A DNA stretch of 64,000 nt from assembly GCA_920105625.2 (NCBI GenBank), contig OV050030.1, forward strand, positions 177,149,315-177,213,314, given 5' to 3'. Below, piece after piece: positions 35,490 to 44,999 of this stretch. How positions within the stretch are numbered: the first letter of the stretch is position 1; every line of letters starts with the position of its first letter. The notes beneath the pieces are model-generated. The model was not told where the DNA came from and did not search any database. It worked only from the letters and a program-made list of their open reading frames with translations. Source of the DNA: Clusia tigrina. Its lineage: Eukaryota; Arthropoda; Insecta; Diptera; Clusiidae. The position numbers and the translations under genes were made by a program.

Positions 35490-36542
35490 TTGACGTTAAC
35501 TTCTGGACAACTATTTGAATATCGAGAACTTACAAAAAATAATGGGATACTATCTTTAGGGCATGCAAGGAGAATAATCAACTATAGTATTCCATATTAT
35601 TGACCTAGAAAAGTACCACGAAAACATAGATGACTTGACTAAAACACTTAAATTATTCGAAAGATACGATTCAGTAAAAACAATAATGACAACATCCAAG
35701 CTAAAACTTGAACAACTAAAAACAAAATTAAAATACCTTAAAACCAAACAGAAGTAAAAGAGAACAAATAAATGGACTCGGACATGTCATCAAATTCATA
35801 ACAGGTAGCATGGACAAATACGACGCACAGAACTTAAACGATCAGATTAAACATTTAGAAAGTAACCAAATCCATTGAACATATCTACGAGCTGCTAAAC
35901 CTACAAGCTTATTATAATGAATCTTAAATTATTTTTAGCATTGACATACCAAACTTTGACCCAATACCTTATCAATACCACCACATAATCCCATTGCCAA
36001 TCAACAATTCAAAATAATTGAGTCAGAACCATATGTATTATATAATGATAGTTATGTATTTGAAATCTCACAAGCATGTCCTAAAATAGAAAATATATAT
36101 TATTGTAAAACAAACAAAGATGAAAATTTAAGTGTATTGGCCAACTTTTTAAGAATAAGAAAGCGGGATGCGTTGTGAAAAACACTGGCAAGAAACCACA
36201 TTACAATCAACATCCAGAGCGGCGAATTCTACCATCAAAGGAACAGCAATAATCCACTACAAACATTGTAAAGTCTTTATAAACAACATAACCTATGAAG
36301 ATGACATCGGCACCTTTTGGGAAGACGTCTACATCACACCAGTTTTCCATTCAGAAGTCCAAATCACAAATGAAATCAATACATTTTCCTTGAAAAAGCT
36401 AGCAGATTACAACTTCGAGCAACAAACTGAGATCGATGCAGTCTACATACAGTTATCCAATCACAACTATCTAATCGGCAGCATAATTGGAACTTCAATC
36501 CTCACCTTTGGAGTAAATAATTCTCTCATTGAGACGCTATAA
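35490..36542 (+). pseudogene. env remnant of the errantivirus-like element
   Basis: After pol there is a region in changing frames that fits the Env position of gypsy-group errantiviruses. A short basic cleavage-like site followed by a Gly/Ile-rich stretch lies near 35750-35810, and the last block (36168-36542) has a C-terminal hydrophobic stretch. Many stops and shifts break it. No functional envelope protein is possible. Confidence 0.6.
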
Positions 36543-36609
36543 AACTCAACAGAACCTCATGAATACCTGCCTTGAAGCTGCAGTTCCGTCCATCCCTACG
36601 CTTCAAACT

Positions 36610-36620
36610 GAGAGGGGAGG
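36610..36620 (+). promoter_or_regulatory. Polypurine tract of the errantivirus-like element
   Basis: GAGAGGGGAGG lies directly before the 3' LTR, the expected primer site for plus-strand DNA synthesis. Confidence 0.85.
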
Positions 36621-37189
36621 AGTTAAGGTAACACGCCTCAAACCTTAATAATTAATTATTACAGTAGTTTTTAAGAAATATATAAAAATGTAAAAAACAA
36701 TTCCTATGAAATATTGCATGCGCAAATTTCATAGGAAACAATCAAAATGTAAGAAAACAATTCCTATGAAATATTGCATGGGCAAATTTCATAGGAAAGA
36801 ATCAAAATGTAAAAACAATTCCCATGAAATCTGCTACGGCAAATTTAATAGGAATTGTTTTATCATGACATAAATTAAGTATATAAAAGAAGAACGAATT
36901 GAAGGATAGGTCAAATGAATTTAAGACTTAGAACATATTCTTGTAGGCCGGTGCACCAGTTGTAATTAATAAATATTAAACCAGTTGTAATTAATAAATA
37001 TTTAACCAGTTGTAATTAATAAATATTAAACCAGTTGTAATTAATAAATATTAAACCAGTTGTAATTAATAAATATTAAACCAGTTGTAATTAATAAATA
37101 TTAAACCAGATGTAATTAATAAATATTAAGAAATCATGTAGATTTGGTTCTTTTGTGTTTTTTAATGAACTCTTCGACAGCAGACGTAA
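36621..37189 (+). repeat. 3' LTR of the errantivirus-like element
   Basis: 569 bp. Compared with the 5' LTR it has one extra hairpin module of about 58 bp (near 36698-36760), seven rather than six 25-bp units, and lacks a few bases near 36653. The end CAGCAGACGTAA is the same. Confidence 0.85.
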
Positions 37190-37192
37190 ATC

Positions 37193-38608
37193 GTGCGCCT
37201 CTATATATGGAACAGTACATCTTTATCGGATATTAGAAATTTAAAACAGTTAAAGTGCAAAATTTTAAAAGGGGATGAGCTCGAGCGAAATACGCGTAGA
37301 AATGATAAAAGTTTGCCAAATATTACAGTCGACTATAAAAATATACTGATAGAGTTAAGCGATAATTCTGACTTAGTCCTCGGTACGGTCTTGAGGAAGT
37401 TTACTCAATTTTTGATCAGTCATGGAATCGACAAGATCGCTCTTTCAAAAGAGGATACTTTGTTTGATATTATTAATGAAGATAATTTAAAGGCCTTATA
37501 TAAGAATATATTTATTGAGAATTTAGCTAAAGGACAGCAAACTCCTGCTATAATTTTATTTGTACCCCCACGTAATATACATGATATAAATGAGCAAAAG
37601 AAACTCATACATGATAACCATTGTACACAAACATCCGGACATCCTGGAGTAAGAAGAACGTTATTAAAGTTAAAACAAAAATACATATGGAAAAATATGA
37701 CAAAAATGGTGAAGACATATATAAATAACTGCGAGATATGTGCAAAGAACAAAACAACAAAACACATAAGAGAAAAGATGGTCATTACAAATACCCCATC
37801 GACAAGTTTCCAAATAATAGAAATGGACACAGTAGGACCACTCCGTATTTCAAACGGATATAAATACATTTTAACACTTCAGTGCCAGCTAACTAAATAT
37901 ATTGAAGCATATCTAATGTATACAAAAGAATCTTTAGAAGTTGCCAATACTTTACTAGAAAAATTCATACTAAAGTATGGAGGTTTTCACACAATAAAGA
38001 CAGACATGGGTAGAGAATTCGTGAACCAAGTATTTGACCATATTAGCAAAATGTTAGATTTTCAACATAAAACATCCACCCCTTACCATCACCAAACACT
38101 AGGTAGCGTAGAAAGAAATCATAGAGTTCTCAATGAATACATACGCACCTCGACAGAAGAACAGGAATGGGAAAAGGGTTTACCCTACTACGTTTTCTCA
38201 TAGAATACCACACCACACGTCGACACAGGTTACTCACCTTTCGAACTCATATTTGGAAAATTGCCAAACATTCTAACAGATAAACAAGGGATCAAAACAT
38301 TTATTCCAATCAACGCTGAAGAAAACCTAAATGAATTAAAAAACAGACTAGAAAATGCAAAAGACACTGCCAAACTTATACTCCAAAAAACAAAGGAGAA
38401 AAGAAAAATAAATTACGACATAGGAACAAATAGTTAAAATTTTAATATAGGAGACTTAGTAATGCTAAGAAATATGTGTAGGAAAAAGTTAGACAGCCCA
38501 TACATAGGCCCGTTTAAAATTATTAATAGGCTAGGTGTAAATTCTTTAATAAGTAAGAATGGAAAAGACGTCCTAGTACATAATAACAATCTTAAGAAAT
38601 TCAAATAA
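37193..38608 (+). pseudogene. Integrase end of pol of the 412/mdg1-like element
   Basis: The sequence picks up after the errantivirus-like LTR, inside the region between RNase H and integrase. It has an HHCC zinc site (HDNHCTQTSGHPG and CEICAK), then the catalytic Asp in IEMDTVGPL, the second Asp in IKTDMGREF and the Glu in GSVERNHRVLNEYI. In-frame stops lie at 38201 (TAG) and near 38436 (TAG), and the frame ends at TAA 38606 after LKKFK. Protease, RT and RNase H are absent from this element. Confidence 0.85.
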
Positions 38609-38830
38609 GAAATTTAAGTAAGAAATTTATATAAGAAATATACAAATAAGAAATTTAAATAAGAAATTTATATAAGAAATATACAAATAAGAAATTTAAA
38701 TAACAAATTTATATAAGAAATATAGAAATAAGAAATTTACAAATAAGAAATTTAATTAAGAAATATATATAAGAAATACACAAATAAGAAAATATAAGTA
38801 AGAAAAATATAAATAAGAAAAGCTAGATAT
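38600..38830 (+). repeat. Degenerate AATAAGAAATTTA-type tandem repeat
   Basis: A phrase of AATAAGAAATTTA and ATATAAGAAATATAC alternates about eight times between the integrase stop and the 3' LTR. It is probably a minisatellite in the 3' untranslated region. Confidence 0.85.
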
Positions 38831-38929
38831 AGCCATATAGCATTGTAAAACCAAAACATAGCCAAGTATATATATAAAACAAAAAAAATAATAATTTTTT
38901 CCAAAAATAAAAAAAATTTTTTTTTCCCG

Positions 38930-38941
38930 GAGGATTAGTGG
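38930..38941 (+). promoter_or_regulatory. Likely polypurine tract of the 412/mdg1-like element
   Basis: GGAGGATTAGTG precedes the 3' LTR. The tract is imperfect, so this is tentative. Confidence 0.4.
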
Positions 38942-39471
38942 TGTAGTGTATCATGAAAGTCATGCATACCATACGTATGCCTGCGATTGTAAAGAACCAA
39001 ATGCACCAGAGAAATGTGTAGTGCATGCGCAGCATGATCGCACACACACTCACTCCACATGCTCAATGCTTTCCTCTATCCCAAAGCAATGCACTTAAAT
39101 TAGGTCATGTGCAATTCGAACCTCAAGAGAATTGCACATTCATAATTTATTGCTTGCACATGTGATTTTCATGATACATGGGATATTGGAAATATGGAAA
39201 AGAAACACTAACTACAGCAAAATTATATGTTAGGAATAAGTACATAAGAACGTAGTTATAAGAATAAAGATTAGTTCTAAAACACAAATCAATTTGTCTT
39301 GAACTCAAAGGAGCAGACCTTAGTCGCTCCACTTAAAACATTTGGCTGCCTTAAGGCGCCGATATCTAAGTGCGCAAGCTCTCGCGCAATCAAAATATTA
39401 AATGAGCCCATCATCTTCGTAGGGTACATTCCGATAGGCTACACATAATCTTATTGACTGATTATATTACA
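38942..39471 (+). repeat. 3' LTR of the 412/mdg1-like element
   Basis: 530 bp, the same length and ends as the 5' LTR. It is followed by the target duplication AAAG (39472-39475) and then jockey ORF1. Confidence 0.88.
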
Positions 39472-40204
39472 AAAGGAATAGAACCAGAAGTCGAACCAGA
39501 TGAAATAATGGAAGCGCTGGCAGACGGCGGATTCAATGCAAAAACAATATTTAACATAAAAAAGAGGGATAAAATACCTCAACTATTTAAGGTGGAGCTC
39601 GTTTCAGAGACGAGCAATCTGAAAAAAATTATATTCACCCTGTTTATAGTCTACGTTACTTAATACATCGTAGCATTTAAATTGAAGAGCGCACAAGCGC
39701 AAAGATCCGTGACAATGCTCAAATTGCCAGGAATATGGGCACACGAAATCTTACTGCACTCTACGCACAATATGTGTCGCTTGCGGCGATTTTCACCCCT
39801 CAGTTAAATGTAAATTTGACAAATTCGACAAATATGTAAAAAAAAAAAATGCAGCAACTGCGGTGGTAACCACACGGCCAACTATAGACGGTGTCCAGAT
39901 TACACAGACCTGAAGATGAAGACGTGTACAACATAAAAGCTAGTTCGCTGTGAACGTAGCAATATTGCACCTAACTACCCTAGCATAAATCCAGCCAATG
40001 CTGCGCCCTCGTCCTCCTCAATGACGTACGCAAACGTATTGGAAAAAGCACCTACTGAAAGTCTAGCTAGTTCAAAATGTAGAAGCCATGATTTGTTACC
40101 TAGCGCATTGTATGACCCAATTTATGTTAACCAAGCAAACAATGATTCATGAACTCATACAAAATCAGAATCTACTGATGAAAACACTGCTCTCTCAAAA
40201 ATAA
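39472..40204 (+). pseudogene. Jockey-type ORF1, C-terminal part (after LTR insertion)
   Basis: It starts with KGIEPEVEPDEIMEALADGG, which joins in register to the VVI codons at the end of 25787. Knuckles follow in changed frames (CSNCQEYGHTK-like near 39740, CSNCGGNHTANYRRC near 39850). Stops and shifts are frequent. Confidence 0.75.
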
Positions 40205-42785
40205 ATGAATCAATTAAAGTTATGCTACTGGAATGCCAACGGTATTATCCAACATAAAAAAGAAATCAAGACTTTTTTGTACAACAGCGAAATTGACATA
40301 ATGCTTATCTGAGAAACCCATTTAACAGATAAGTACAATTTCAGTATTGCCGGTTTCAATTTCTAGAACACCAATCCAGACGACAAAGCGCGCGGAGGCG
40401 CAGGAATTCTTATTTATGCCCGTATAAAACATTTCCTACGTGAGAAATATGCCGAAAGACACATCCAAGCCACTTCAATCTCCCTTCAGTGCTGGGGCGA
40501 AAGTATACTGTCCACCTAGATTCCAAGTAACGTTAGAAAAATTCCTGCAGTTTTTTCTAACACTGGGAAGAAAATTTATAGCAGCTGGAGAATATAATTC
40601 TAAGCATACCTACTGGGGCTCTCGTCTGGTAAACCCTAAAGCAAACATTTGTATGATGTGTTGATTGATCATCGGAATCGTCTAGATTTTGTCTCAATTG
40701 GCCAACCCACGTACTGACCAGTGGACCAGCGTAAAATCCCTAATCTTATTGATTTCGCTGTGATCAAAAACATAAACAGGGAACTGTTTTCCTCTGAAGC
40801 AATTTTCGACTTGTCCTCCGATCACTCACCTGTCATCATATACTTCAACAAAACTCCTGAGCTTGTACATAAATCGCCCAAATTGACAACCACCAAAACG
40901 AACTGGCTCAAGTATAAGAAATACGTGAGTACACATATTTGCCTGGAATCTCCTCCTAAAAACAAAGATAACTTAGAGAGAGCGCTCCACGAGTTTAATT
41001 CCTTGTTAGCATCAGTGGCTGTGTGCGCAACACCAGCTGAAAAAACGATGCAGGTTGCTACACGTTATATAACTTCAACCCATGTGCAGTGCGCCGTTAA
41101 GGAGAAGAGACGCCTAAGACGAGAATGGCAGAAATATATCCTACCCTAAAGAGGAAATTAAAATTCAAATCAAATCACCTTACAGATGTACTCCAAAAGG
41201 AAGCTGAAGCAAGTCTTGACACCTATATTAAAGATCTGAGCCCGCTTAAATATACCAATACTCCCTTTTGAGAGCTACAAAGGTTGCAAAAAGCGCAAAG
41301 GAAAGTGAGCCACCAGTAAGGCTTGGAAATGGAAGTTGGTCCAAAGGCAACGAAGAAAGAAAAGGATCAGCGTTTTCTGCGCATCTACAAACAGTTTTTT
41401 TCCCTAATGCTCCATGCAATAACTTCTAGGTCCCTACTTTACTTAGAACCAAAGTGACTAAGCCGCTTCAACTAAAAAACAAAGAATTAAAGTGTGTCAT
41501 AAAAACTAATCTTAATAAATGTCCCCTGGATATGACCTAATCACAAATAAAATGTTCATGGAATTACCACACATAGCGTTAATACACCTCACCAACTTGT
41601 TCAATGCTATCCTTCGCTTGGGTCATTTCTCACATAGATGGAATATATCGCAAATTACGATGATTACGATTTCTACCCACCCTCTCAAAAATATTTGAAA
41701 AATTATTACTTGAGAAAATTATCCCCTATCTAAATCAAAATGACAACATTTCTACTCATCAATTCGGATTCAGAAAAGAGCACGGTACAATAGAGCAGGT
41801 GCACCGTATAACAATCGAAATTAGAAGAGCTTTCGAACATAAAAAATACTGTTCAGCAATATTTCTAGACACTGCCCAAGCATTCGATAAAGTCTGGCAT
41901 GAGAGGCTAGAGCAAAATATTAAAAAGTTTCTGCCATACAACACACACAGAGTGCTGGAATCTTACTTAGCGAATCGGAAGTACAAAGTGCAATACAAGC
42001 AATTTGTAACCCCCGAATTTCAAATATTGGCTGGAGTTCCACAAGGGAGTGTGCTTGGTCCAATTCTCTACCTAATATATACGCCAGACCTACCAATAAA
42101 TAACAGTCTAGTTACTTCCACATTTGTTCACGACACAGCTATTTTAAGTACCCATCAAAATCCGCGTATCGCCTCTCGTGACCTAAACGGACACCTTAAT
42201 GATGTAGAAATTTGGCTGGCAAACTGAAGCATTAAAGTTAACGAAGCGAAATGTACACACATAACTTTCTCCCTCAGAGTCAGCACCTGTCCAACTGTGT
42301 CACTAAATGACATAAAAATACCGCAAGCAACAGAAGTGAAGTATTTAGGAATCCATCTTGACCGTAGATAAACTTGGAGGAAGCACATAGAAGCGAAAAG
42401 AACTCAAATGAAACTAAAAGCTAACTCTCTGAATTGGTTAATCAACAAAAAATCAAAGATGCGCTTGGAATACAAATTCCTTCTATACAAAGCCATAATA
42501 AAGCCCATATGGACATATGGGGTGCAGCTTTGGGGTAGTGCCAGCACCTCAAATCTAGAACTTATCCAAAGGGCACAATCGAAAATCCTAAGAAAAATTA
42601 CTGGCGCACCATGGTTTGTCAAAAATAAAAACATTCACAATGATGTAGACATATCCACTATAGAAGAAGAAATCATACAATTAAGACAGAAATACCTGAA
42701 TCGCCTGCAAAACCATCCGAACATACTTGCAAGAATTCTACTCCAGCAGAATTCTGCTTCACGTCTAAAGAAACCATGTTTCTAA
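40205..42785 (+). pseudogene. Jockey-type ORF2 (endonuclease and RT), plus strand
   Basis: The ATG is at 40205 and the start reads MNQLKLCYWNANGI, typical of jockey-clade endonucleases. An ETHLTD-type motif follows with a TGA just before it. SDHSPVIIYF lies at 40832. RT: FGFRKEHGTIEQVHRI (41763), CSAIFLDTAQAFDKVWH, AGVPQGSVLGPILYLIYT, and a catalytic box that reads FVHD at 42123-42134 where FADD is expected. The C-terminus has LIQRAQSKILRKITGAPWF. Several stops are present. The substitution in the box alone would kill RT activity. Confidence 0.82.
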
Positions 42786-42861
42786 ACTTATTTACAAACT
42801 AATCTATAATATGTATCTATATTAAATTTTCTTTCCCTCTTCTTTTTAAAATACAATAGTA

Positions 42862-43786
42862 AAGGGTGTTTTTTTTAGACGTGTGGTTTTCAATCTGGCA
42901 ATACTTTTTTTCGGAGTTGGTCTTTTTGACAGCTGTTACTTGAGTTATGCTCAGTTTGGTTTACCATTTCATAAGTTTGTGGCCGAACGCCCATCAAGCG
43001 CGTCGCACGTTCGGTGAATGGGCCCAAAACGAGATGGCCACCGATCCCAATTTTCACAATAAAATTCTGTTCAGCGATGAAGCTCACTTTTGATTGAATA
43101 GGTACGTTAATGAGCAAAATTATCGCATTTCGAGTGACGATAATCCACAAGCCATTGTTGAGACGCCGTTACATCCCCAAAAAGTCACTGTTTGGTGTGC
43201 TCAGTGGGCAGAAGAAATCATTGGTCCATATTTCTTCATAAATGAAGCCTGGCATACTGTTACAGTCAATGTGGAACGGTATAGAGTCATAATTAATGAC
43301 TTTTTCGTGCCAGAATTGGAGGATGTTGATGTGGACAACCTTTGGTTCCAACAAGACGACGCTACACGCCATACAGCCTACGAAACAATCAATTTATTGA
43401 AGGAAACTTTTGGTGAGCGCATTATCTCGCGTCATGGACCTGTGGCGTGGCCTCCAAGATCGTGCGATTTAGCACCGCTGGACTATTTTTTGTGGGGATA
43501 TGTGAAGTAGCTTGTCTACGCATATAAGCCCTAGACAATTGACGTCTTGAAAGAGAATATTCGGCGCGTTTTTGCTGACATACGGCCCCAATTGCTGCAA
43601 AAAGTGGTCGAAAATTGGGCCTCTCGGCTGGAATTTATTCGAGGCAGCCGCGGCGGCCAATTGCCCGAAATCATTTTTAAAACATAATGGCAAACCCTTT
43701 ATAATAAAGCTAAATTCTTGGCCATAACATAAAATTATATGCATTTTATTTCTGCTTGAAAACCACATGTCAAAAAAAACACCCTT
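42862..43786 (+). mobile_element. Rosa-type (DD41D) mariner transposon, 5' deleted
   Basis: Inverted ends of about 31 bp: left AAGGGTGTTTTTTTTAGACG, right ending CAAAAAAAACACCCTT. TA duplications are at 42860-42861 and 43787-43788. It sits in the 3' UTR of the plus-strand jockey. It is 925 bp long, so the N-terminal coding region is missing. Confidence 0.9.
43000..43687 (+). pseudogene. Rosa-type mariner transposase remnant
   Basis: The DNA-binding N-terminus is missing. The catalytic part has FSDEAHF (first Asp), FQQDDATRHTA (second Asp) and CDLAPLDYFLWG (third Asp), with 41 residues between the second and third Asp, the DD41D spacing. In-frame stops lie right after FSDEAHF and at 43508 and 43532. 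The tail ends LPEIIFKT at 43684. Confidence 0.85.
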
Positions 43787-43928
43787 TAGAACCCAAATAG
43801 ATCCAAGTAATAGGCAAAGAACATATTTAATACATTAGTTTTATGATTTGATAACTTATTGTTAGTTTCCAATGGAGTAAGATACAATAAACAAATAAAT
43901 TGTCTAAAAGAAAAAAAAATTTAAGAAA

Positions 43929-44480
43929 TTATATGGAATTTGTTCCTGCCTATTAGGTGGCTCAAACTTTGCACCAATGCGTTGGAGCTACCTTTGCGTA
44001 GCTAAATAGGTGGTGGCTTATAAGATTTTGAAGTTCTTTGATTTTGGACTCCCGAGTCCGAAGCATCGATTGTCGATAAAATAGCAAACTGATTTTGGTT
44101 AGAGATGTTGCTATTATTACTATTATTTGCCGTATCAATTTTTTCTGCCTGTTTGCTCAATTTAGTTTGAGGACTTAACTTTCGCATGCATGTCGGAATA
44201 TGTCTGTAGTATCGCCCTGGCTGTAATTTGTTCACACTAGAGAGGAGTACGCTGGCTTAGCTGATCAAAAGGAAATATATTACACTGAGGATATATTTTA
44301 ATTTCCATTGTTGATGTGTTTGTGTTACGCTCTTCTGTTTTTAATACATTGTCAGTCTGTCTGTGCATGCTTTCTAGCTTGGTTGTGAGGCGTGTTGAGA
44401 TTTCCACGAGCGCTGAGCTGAGTGTACAATTACTGAGGGCATTGTTAAGCCATACTATTATACGGGATAACCGCCAATTT
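43929..44480 (-). mobile_element. Jockey-type ORF1 N-terminal fragment, minus strand
   Basis: Read on the minus strand, the open piece 44235-44002 has NSNNSNISNQNQFAIL and continues to a PPPI-YLR segment and LIGRNKFHIIS, ending at the poly(A) tail of the plus-strand jockey. These are the residues that would come before the minus-strand ORF1 piece at 24705, so this is probably the displaced 5' end of that element. Upstream to 44480 is its 5' region. Confidence 0.6.
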
Positions 44481-44816
44481 TATTAGAAAAATTTTAACCA
44501 TTTTTTGGCACAAGAATCCTGACGCTATCGGTCTTTACTTTGGGGAGAGAAGGAAACATGTTGGATTCACTCACAGGTGCGATCCCGCGATTCTGCTCAG
44601 AGTCTAAGATAAGCTTGATCGCAAGTCAGAATTAGGTGCTATCTCCGACATACTTTGAGAGCGCATGCGCTGTGTAGGATACCGCGCTAGCTAAGTGGGG
44701 AAACGTCGAGCTCCTGCAGGTGACCAAAAATGCGGTCCGCGTCTTCATGGTCCATAGTACCTAGGGCCCACTTCAATATTTCACTGCAGGCATCTATCAT
44801 TAATCTGCGTATTCTG
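44481..44816. other. Unassigned sequence between jockey fragment and LOA 3' end
   Basis: No ORF or repeat that I can name. It is not clearly part of either neighbour. Confidence 0.4.
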
Positions 44817-44999
44817 CCCCATGTAATGTAATGTAAAGGGAGGTATGTCATGTACTGTGACCTAAGAGATCTATTGTACACCCTCTGCTAATATAGGATA
44901 ACCCTATAGCAACTAATCCATCTTTGTTATCCTTAGAAATACTATGATATCAGCTGGATCTAGTTTTGCTATTTCATTACCTGGTATCAAATATGATCC

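Larger units (their letters stand above)
29277..37189 (+). mobile_element. Errantivirus-like Ty3/gypsy element, nested, degenerate
   Basis: LTRs at 29277-29795 and 36621-37189 begin AGTTA, as in the gypsy/17.6/297 group. Order: LTR, primer-binding site, gag, pol, env remnant, polypurine tract, LTR. The flanking bases differ (CGCG left, ATCG right), so there is no target duplication. Stops and shifts break gag, pol and env, but the integrase block is open. Confidence 0.88.
25788..39471 (+). mobile_element. 412/mdg1-like Ty3/gypsy LTR retrotransposon with nested insertions
   Basis: Two 530-bp LTRs (25788-26317 and 38942-39471) flank the unit. The 4-bp target duplication reads AATG on the left and AAAG on the right (original AAAG, one mutation); the host jockey ORF1 reads in register across it. 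Inside are a primer-binding site, a leader with an intact PPP1R14-like ORF, a truncated gag, and an integrase with chromodomain-less tail. Protease, RT and RNase H are missing. A mariner (27337-28271) and an errantivirus-like element (29277-37189) are nested inside. I saw about seven differences between the LTRs, so insertion is recent. The 412/mdg1 assignment rests on the integrase style and LTR start TGTAGT; it is likely, not proven. Confidence 0.8.
24713..43919 (+). mobile_element. Jockey-clade retrotransposon, plus strand, interrupted by nested insertions
   Basis: Pieces in order: 5' region and ORF1 N-terminal part (24713-25787), ORF1 rest (39472-40204), ORF2 (40205-42785), 3' UTR (to 42861 and 43787-43919) with an A-rich tail ending at 43919. 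The gaps are the 412-like LTR element (25788-39471) and a rosa-type mariner (42862-43786). ORF1 resumes in register on the far side of the LTR element, which proves the nesting. The exact 5' end is not certain. Confidence 0.8.

Noticed and set aside
43929..44480. Independent third jockey insertion
   Set aside because: Not fully excluded, but its content stops exactly where the minus-strand jockey piece at 24705 begins, and a 7-bp repeat flanks the gap, so a single split element is simpler.
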